Assembly: GCA_905372345.1 (NCBI GenBank) | Contig: CAJPPE010000018.1 | Span: forward strand, 1 to 11,817 | From: an uncultured Treponema sp. | Lineage (GTDB): Bacteria; Spirochaetota; Spirochaetia; Treponematales; Treponemataceae | Length of the DNA stretch: 11,817 nt | Direction: 5' to 3' | Shown: in pieces, positions 7,121 through 11,817 of the stretch | How positions within the stretch are numbered: position 1 is the first letter of the stretch | Layout: each line of letters opens with the position of its first letter | Program-made: the position numbers and the translations under genes | The notes under the pieces: model-generated | Seen by the model: only the letters and a program-made list of their open reading frames with translations | Databases searched by the model: none | What the model was told of the DNA's origin: nothing

Positions 7121-8121
7121 AACAAAACTATAAAATATTTTTAGTTATTATTCCCGTCATTGCGGTATTCTTTTCGCTTAGTTGGGGAAGGTATTTTATT
7201 CCATTTTCGGAAATATTTAAAATACTTATCCCTCTAGGCGGAGAATATTCTAATTCAGCTTATAATGTTTTTATAAATATAAGGCTTCCCAGAACTTTAT
7301 TTGTATTTATTGCAGGGGGCGTTTTAGCTTTAAGCGGTACAAGTTTACAAAGCCTTTTTAGGAATCCTCTTGCTTCTCCCGATATTATAGGTGTTTCTTC
7401 CGGCGCTTCTCTTGGGGCAGCTCTTGCAATAGTTATTTTTCATGCAAGTCCTTTTATTGTGCAAACATTTGCTTTTGCAGGGGGAATAATTGCAGTTATC
7501 TTAGTCTTACAAATTTCTCATATAGGAGGGGAACATTCTCTTATAAGGCTTATCCTTGCAGGTATTATCATAAATGCAATAGCCGGTTCTTGTGTTTCGA
7601 TTATTAAATATACTGCCGACCCGATGAATGAGTTACCCTCTCTTGAGTTTTGGCTGATGGGCTGTTTTAATATTATTACATGGCGGAATTTTATCGTATT
7701 TTTGCCGATTGTGTTTTTGGGAGGAGGCTTTATTTTTTTATACCGCAGGCAATTAAATATTTTGTCCTTGGGAGATGAAGAAGCTGCAAGCCTCGGCGTA
7801 TCGGTAAAAAAAATGAGGCTGCTTTTTATCGCTTCTTCTACCTTGTTGGTGGCCGTCGTTGTTTCTGCTGCCGGAATAATAAGTTGGATAGGTTTAATTG
7901 CTCCTCATATTGTAAGACTTCTTTTTGGAAATAATAACGATAAGCTGGTTCCGTTTTCGTTTATATGCGGGGCATCTCTTTTACTTGTTGCAGATACCTT
8001 TGCCCGTTCCATTACAGGAGGAGAAATTCCGATAAGTATTATAACGGCATTTATTGGGGCTGCGGGGCTTGCAAGTTTTATGTCGGCTAAAAAGAAGGTT
8101 GGCTATGAATACGGCTTTTGA
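7117..8121 (+). CDS. FecCD/BtuC-family ABC importer permease
   Basis: A 334-residue inner-membrane permease, probably a homodimer with about ten helices per subunit, forming the channel for the substrate carried by the upstream binding protein. Family signatures are clear: IRLPRT (55-60), RNPLASPDIIGVSSGASLGA (82-101), the cytoplasmic GDEEAASLGVSVKKMR segment (219-234) and ISWIGLIAPHIVRLLFG (255-271). Arg56 and Arg59 belong to the N-terminal region expected to contact the binding protein. The start is a GTG whose last two bases begin the binding protein's stop (GTGA overlap), implying translational coupling; the first helix begins within ten residues, supporting it. The usual small-residue, Pro, aromatic cluster near the C-terminus (GAPFF in most relatives) is replaced by GAAGLASF (314-321). 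The next gene overlaps its end by 17 bases. Confidence 0.9.
   Translation: MKQNYKIFLVIIPVIAVFFSLSWGRYFIPFSEIFKILIPLGGEYSNSAYNVFINIRLPRTLFVFIAGGVLALSGTSLQSLFRNPLASPDIIGVSSGASLGAALAIVIFHASPFIVQTFAFAGGIIAVILVLQISHIGGEHSLIRLILAGIIINAIAGSCVSIIKYTADPMNELPSLEFWLMGCFNIITWRNFIVFLPIVFLGGGFIFLYRRQLNILSLGDEEAASLGVSVKKMRLLFIASSTLLVAVVVSAAGIISWIGLIAPHIVRLLFGNNNDKLVPFSFICGASLLLVADTFARSITGGEIPISIITAFIGAAGLASFMSAKKKVGYEYGF
8095..8098 (+). promoter_or_regulatory. ribosome binding site fixing the ATPase start
   Basis: AAGG inside AAGAAGG lies six bases before the ATG at 8105 and inside the permease coding sequence. It favours that ATG over the longer frame opening at a TTG at 8054, whose extra 17 residues would be a basic extension unlike this family. 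Confidence 0.65.
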
Positions 8122-8908
8122 GCTTAAGGATGTTTTTGCCGAAAGAGGAAAAACTACCGTACTTAAAAACATATCGCAAATTATTCCGCAAGATAAAATT
8201 ATAAGTTTGATAGGTGCGAACGGTGCAGGTAAAACTACTCTTTTAAGATTATTGGCCGGTTTGGAAAAACCTGTAAGCGGGACACTGTCGGTATTGCAAA
8301 AAGATTCAGGCTCATTAACACGGAAAGAATTTTCTCGCTATGTTTCTTATATTCCGCAAGAACATAGGAGTGTCTTTGCTTATACTGTAAAAGACTTTGT
8401 AGTTATGGGAAGAAATCCTTATCAATCGGAAATAAAGGCTCCTTCAAAAGAAGATTGGGAATTTACGGATTATGTGCTCGAAAAATTGAGATTAAAAGAT
8501 TTTGCCGAGCGTCCTTATACTCAATTAAGTTCGGGTGAAGCCCGTCTAATTTTGCTTGCACGCGGTCTTGTTCAAAATGCTCCTATCATGCTTTTAGATG
8601 AACCTACCTCAAATCTTGATTTTTATAATGAGCATAAACTCATGGAAATTATATGCAAGCTGTGTAAAGAAGAAAAAAAGAGCATAATAGTTTCTATTCA
8701 TAATCCGGCTCTTGCAATTCAATATTCAGATACTGTTTATTGTATTCATCAAAACACAATCTTTGAAACGGTAGAAAAATCCGATAATTCTTTTGACAAA
8801 AAAATAATCGAGCTTCTTAATCTTATTTATAAAAAAGATGAGGCTTCACAAATTCATTTAAAATATGTTGATGATAAACCCTTTGTTTATATCAAGCCTC
8901 ATTTTTGA
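8105..8908 (+). CDS. FecE/BtuD-type ABC importer ATP-binding protein
   Basis: The cytoplasmic ATPase of the importer, 267 residues, close to the usual 250-270 for the family. Motifs are Walker A GANGAGKTT (37-45), Q-loop Gln85 (IPQEHR), signature LSSGE (141-145), Walker B IMLLDEPTSNLD (161-172, catalytic Glu166) and switch His199 in SIHNPALA. FecE/BtuD relatives usually have HDLN at that place, so HNPA is a divergent switch region. The VVMGRNPY segment (99-106) is the conserved V.mGR.PY of siderophore and cobalamin importers. After the core, residues about 222-267 form a tail with Lys-rich and beta-like stretches. It overlaps the permease by 17 bases and ends the operon; its last ten bases overlap the convergent molybdoenzyme gene. 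Confidence 0.92.
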   Translation: MNTAFELKDVFAERGKTTVLKNISQIIPQDKIISLIGANGAGKTTLLRLLAGLEKPVSGTLSVLQKDSGSLTRKEFSRYVSYIPQEHRSVFAYTVKDFVVMGRNPYQSEIKAPSKEDWEFTDYVLEKLRLKDFAERPYTQLSSGEARLILLARGLVQNAPIMLLDEPTSNLDFYNEHKLMEIICKLCKEEKKSIIVSIHNPALAIQYSDTVYCIHQNTIFETVEKSDNSFDKKIIELLNLIYKKDEASQIHLKYVDDKPFVYIKPHF

Positions 8909-11157
8909 GATAATTTTGTAAGTTCTTCAACAATTCTTTCGGGTGTTGCAGGGTAGTCGGTTATGTTTGTTCCCAATGCATGATTTATTGCATTAAGAAC
9001 AGCAGGGGCCGGTGCTACCGCCGAAATTTCACCTACGCTTTTTAAGCCGTAGGGAGCCTTTTCGTCTTCACTCTCAATAAGAAGCGTTTTTATATATGGC
9101 ATATCTTGCGAATTTAAAACATGATATTTTGAAAGAGTGCTGTTTTTGATATAGCCTTCCTTATCTCTGATAATTTCTTCGGAAAGAGCCATGCCTAAAA
9201 TAAATTGGCAGCCGCCGTGAATTTGGCCTTCTGCCAGCAAGGGGTTAATGGCTTTCCCTATGTCATGAATTGCAAGTAAATCCGTTATTTCTACAAGCCC
9301 CGTTTTTTTGTCGACCTTAACTTCGGCAAAGCAGGCCGCAAAGGCTGCGGGGTTTGTTTTTTGTTCGTGGTGAACATAAACGGAAGTTTGATCCGAAAGC
9401 TTTTTTTCTCTCATTGTAGCTATTTCGCCGTAAGTGTAGGTTTTAGACGAGTTTTTGATTTTTATGATACCCGAATCCGTGTACATATCTTCAAGCGGTA
9501 TATTTTCTACCTTGTTAAGCGTATCAAAAAGTTTTGTTTTTAAAAGTTCGCCGGCTTCAATGAGTGCTCCGCCTGCAACAAAGGTTACTCTGCTTGCCTG
9601 TGTACCTGCTGCGTCATAAGGTGTTATTGCCGTATCCGCTTCGGGTATTGTAATTGCGGATGGGTCAATGTCAAGGGCTTCCGCCGCTATAAGGCGTAAA
9701 GAGTCAATGGTTCCGCAGCCCTGTTCGTGTACTGCAATTTTTACAAATACGGAACCGTCGGGGTTTAATATCATTTCGGTATTTATAAAATCGGGGAAGG
9801 CACCCAGATAGCCGTTTCCGTGCGTGGCACAGGCGACCCCTACTCCGTAGGCATAGCGTTCGGTGTTTTGTTTATGGATGTTATTGTATTTATTTTTCCA
9901 GTCGAAAGTTTCCATTCCTTTAATGATACATTCTTTGACGGCAGCCTTTCCTAAATTGGGACCGCCTACGGGATCGTCATCATAAGGGTCAACCAAATTT
10001 TTAAGACGGAATTCGCAAGGGTCTATTCCTAATTTTTTTGCGGCATTTGTTATATTAATTTCGGAAACGGCATGGGACTGAGGGCCTCCGTAAGCACGGC
10101 AAGCTCCTCCGGGGATTCCGTTTGTATAATAAGCCCTGCCGTGAAATTCCTGATTATAAATTTTATAAAGCCTAAAAAGTTTTTTTGCATAGGCATTCGT
10201 TATGCTTGTGTTATTTGTATCGTAGGCTCCGCCGTCGATTAGGGTTTCAACCTTTCTGCCTAATATGGTTCCGTCTTTTTTTACAGCGGTTCTGATTTTT
10301 ACCTGAGTAGGATTCCGTGAAAATGTTCCTATTATGCTTTGTTCCCTGTCCATGTAAACAAGCACGGGGCATTTACAAATCCATGCTGCAGCACCTGCAG
10401 TAAATTCCAAAAGGGGCTGCTGCTTTCCTCCAAAGGAGCCGCCCATGTTAGTCTTAATTACCCTTACCTTAGAATAAGGAATTTGTAAAATGCGGGCCAT
10501 GTGCATTTGCACTGCAAAAACGATTTGTCCCGGGCTGTGTATTATTAAATTTCCGAAGTCGTCAAATTCGGCTAAGGAGATGTGAGGTTCTATTGCAAGG
10601 TGATGGGTACGCGGAGTGGAGCCCGTATCTTCTATTATGTAATCGGCTTCCGCTTCCGCTTTTTCAAAATCTCCGCATGCTATTTTTTTTTCATAAGCAA
10701 GGTTGGTTTCTCTTTTAAGGATTACCTTATCTTGAGCGGCTTCTTCAATGCTTGTTACAATCGGTAATTCCTTATAGTGTACGGTTACTTTTTTTATGGC
10801 TTCTTCAACAGCTCTTTTTGTTTCTCCCAAAACAAGGGCAATTCTGTCGCCTACAAAACGAGCCTTATCATTTAAAATATATTCATCACGGTGTGCTGCT
10901 ATTCCTGTAAACCATTCCATACAGTTATAGGGAACTTTTGGAATATCTTTGTAAGTAAGAATTCGGTAAATTCCTTTTACCTTTAATGCTTCATCAAAAT
11001 CAAAACTTATTTCTGCGTGAGGTTTTTCGCTCAGTATTAGTTTACCGTAAAGCATGTTATATCTTTTTATGTCTGCTAAAAATTTTGTTGCCCCTATTAC
11101 TCTTTCAAGGCTGTCTTCCCGTTGGAATCTTTTACCGATGTATTTATATTTATTCAT
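8899..11157 (-). CDS. xanthine dehydrogenase-family molybdopterin-binding subunit
   Basis: The large catalytic subunit of a three-part molybdenum hydroxylase, 752 residues, the same length I recall for E. coli XdhA. It would hydroxylate a purine or related aromatic heterocycle at a Mo-pterin centre in the cytoplasm. The N-terminal hammerhead domain covers about residues 15-135. Mo-cofactor domains follow, with GGSFGGK (239-245), RAYGGPQ (354-360, Arg354 near the active site), a cofactor loop reading EQGCGT (478-483) and catalytic Glu710 in SVGE (707-710). The cofactor loop usually reads GQG; here Cys481 takes the Gln place. There is no fused [2Fe-2S] domain. It follows the FAD subunit by eight bases. 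Xanthine is the best guess; nicotinate, other purines or a selenium-dependent relative are possible. Confidence 0.9.
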   Translation of the reverse strand: MNKYKYIGKRFQREDSLERVIGATKFLADIKRYNMLYGKLILSEKPHAEISFDFDEALKVKGIYRILTYKDIPKVPYNCMEWFTGIAAHRDEYILNDKARFVGDRIALVLGETKRAVEEAIKKVTVHYKELPIVTSIEEAAQDKVILKRETNLAYEKKIACGDFEKAEAEADYIIEDTGSTPRTHHLAIEPHISLAEFDDFGNLIIHSPGQIVFAVQMHMARILQIPYSKVRVIKTNMGGSFGGKQQPLLEFTAGAAAWICKCPVLVYMDREQSIIGTFSRNPTQVKIRTAVKKDGTILGRKVETLIDGGAYDTNNTSITNAYAKKLFRLYKIYNQEFHGRAYYTNGIPGGACRAYGGPQSHAVSEINITNAAKKLGIDPCEFRLKNLVDPYDDDPVGGPNLGKAAVKECIIKGMETFDWKNKYNNIHKQNTERYAYGVGVACATHGNGYLGAFPDFINTEMILNPDGSVFVKIAVHEQGCGTIDSLRLIAAEALDIDPSAITIPEADTAITPYDAAGTQASRVTFVAGGALIEAGELLKTKLFDTLNKVENIPLEDMYTDSGIIKIKNSSKTYTYGEIATMREKKLSDQTSVYVHHEQKTNPAAFAACFAEVKVDKKTGLVEITDLLAIHDIGKAINPLLAEGQIHGGCQFILGMALSEEIIRDKEGYIKNSTLSKYHVLNSQDMPYIKTLLIESEDEKAPYGLKSVGEISAVAPAPAVLNAINHALGTNITDYPATPERIVEELTKLSQK

Positions 11158-11162
11158 AATAA

Positions 11163-11168
11163 ACCTCA
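11163..11168 (-). promoter_or_regulatory. ribosome binding site fixing the Mo-subunit start
   Basis: TGAGGT (11168-11163) overlaps the stop codon of the FAD subunit, and its GAGG core ends six bases before the ATG at 11157. This favours the ATG over an in-frame TTG at 11169, which would fall on the ribosome binding site itself and add four residues. Confidence 0.7.
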
Positions 11169-11817
11169 ATCTTCTTTTAAGTTTTTAATTAGGTCTTCAA
11201 TTAATCCTTCGACCGCCGTTCTTTTATAAAATCTTGAAGAGCGTGTAGGAATTGCATTTTCTATTTCGTTATGTGCAATATTTTGTAATTCTTGAAGATT
11301 GATACTTGAAATATTTTTACCTTCAAGATAGGTTTCAATATTAACGGCTTTTACAGGCTTTATTCCTACAGCTCCTAAGTAGGATCTTACATTTGTCAGA
11401 GCCCCATCATCGGGTATGTATTCTACAGCACAGCTTACCTTAGAAATTGTAACGGCTTTCCTTGCTCCTACTTTTTTAAATGCACTCACTCTATTTTTTT
11501 GAGGGATTAGAATTTCGGTAACAACTTCATTTTTGGTAAGAATTGTTTTTTCCCTTCCGATTATAAATTCATTGATAGGTACGATTCTTTCCTCGCCGCT
11601 GCAATCAAGAATTTTTACGGCAGAGTCTAAGCAGAACAATGCTAAACTGCAATCTGCAGATTGGGATGCGTTGCAAACATTTCCGCCGATAGTTGCTCTG
11701 TTTCTTATAAGGGTAGAGCCTAATTCATAAGCGGCTTGGTATAATGCTTTACATTTTTCTTTTATTATATTATTTTCGCAAAGTTCGGTCATAGTTATGA
11801 GCGAGCCTATATGTAAG
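11166..11817 (-). CDS. xanthine dehydrogenase-family FAD-binding subunit, partial
   Basis: The middle and C-terminal parts (216 visible residues) of the flavin subunit that passes electrons from the iron-sulfur subunit to the final acceptor. The frame stays open to the right edge of the window and reads LHIGSLITMTEL, matching the IGALTTLAEL segment found internally in this family, so the ATG at 11792 is not the real start. Full-length relatives have about 280-290 residues, leaving roughly 70 N-terminal residues, including the first FAD-binding loop (AGGTDL type), off-window. The second FAD loop, IRNRATIGGNVCNASQSADC, is visible. The C-terminal CO-dehydrogenase flavoprotein domain begins near FKKVGARKAVTISKVSCA. 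Its stop overlaps the ribosome binding site of the molybdenum subunit. The operon promoter and any iron-sulfur subunit lie outside the window. Confidence 0.9.
   Translation of the reverse strand, partial: LHIGSLITMTELCENNIIKEKCKALYQAAYELGSTLIRNRATIGGNVCNASQSADCSLALFCLDSAVKILDCSGEERIVPINEFIIGREKTILTKNEVVTEILIPQKNRVSAFKKVGARKAVTISKVSCAVEYIPDDGALTNVRSYLGAVGIKPVKAVNIETYLEGKNISSINLQELQNIAHNEIENAIPTRSSRFYKRTAVEGLIEDLIKNLKED

Noticed and set aside
8054..8104. Longer ATPase frame starting at TTG 8054
   Set aside because: The extra 17 residues are basic and unlike the family, and the ATG at 8105 has AAGAAGG six bases upstream and gives a normal N-terminus.
8898..8909. CTCA-TTTT-TGAG hairpin at the convergent gene ends
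   Set aside because: A four-pair stem is too weak to be an intrinsic terminator.
11155..11169. TTG start of the molybdenum subunit at 11169
   Set aside because: The TTG lies within the region of the TGAGGT ribosome binding site that serves ATG 11157.
11790..11792. ATG at 11792 as the start of the FAD subunit
   Set aside because: The frame continues upstream with residues matching the conserved IGALTTLAEL segment, and the first FAD loop would be missing, so the gene is simply cut by the window edge.

Overview
The window looks like a chromosomal segment of an oral-type spirochete, most likely a Treponema close to T. denticola. This rests on a base composition of roughly 40% GC by eye, a lipoprotein with a loose spirochete-style lipobox, a binding protein whose signal peptide ends LWAGGSREK, and a proline iminopeptidase of a kind I recall being characterised from T. 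denticola. The genus call is inference. No RNA gene, insertion sequence or CRISPR array was seen.

Layout. Positions 1-319 contain no intact gene. They hold a possible 3' tail of an off-window plus-strand gene (1-60), a probable broken ribbon-helix-helix antitoxin gene on the minus strand (57-172) that still has a good ribosome binding site and -10 box, and the likely promoter region of the next operon. Positions 320-3983 encode two half-size ABC exporters with complementary degenerate motifs, so they very probably form one asymmetric heterodimer. Positions 4051-4995 encode an unrecognised lipoprotein with its own promoter. Positions 5006-5947 (minus) encode a proline iminopeptidase with a complete catalytic triad.

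Positions 6098-8908 are a tightly overlapped three-gene importer operon: periplasmic binding protein, FecCD/BtuC-type permease and FecE/BtuD-type ATPase. It sits behind a near-consensus promoter that carries an inverted repeat. Positions 11817-8899 (minus) are the end of a molybdenum hydroxylase operon of the xanthine dehydrogenase family: a FAD subunit cut by the window edge, followed by the complete molybdopterin subunit. This operon converges on the importer operon and the two terminal genes overlap by 10 bases.

Working together. The exporter pair is a self-contained drug or lipid efflux machine. The importer belongs to the family that carries ferric siderophores, haem and cobalamin, and in some members molybdate or tungstate. 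Its position tail-to-tail with a molybdoenzyme makes metal or oxyanion supply a hypothesis worth testing, but not one the sequence proves. The molybdenum hydroxylase needs a [2Fe-2S] subunit that is not visible here and probably lies beyond the right edge. The region is mostly ordinary transport and catabolic genes; the most unusual items are the antitoxin relic, the exporter asymmetry and a Cys in a normally Gln-containing cofactor loop of the molybdoenzyme.
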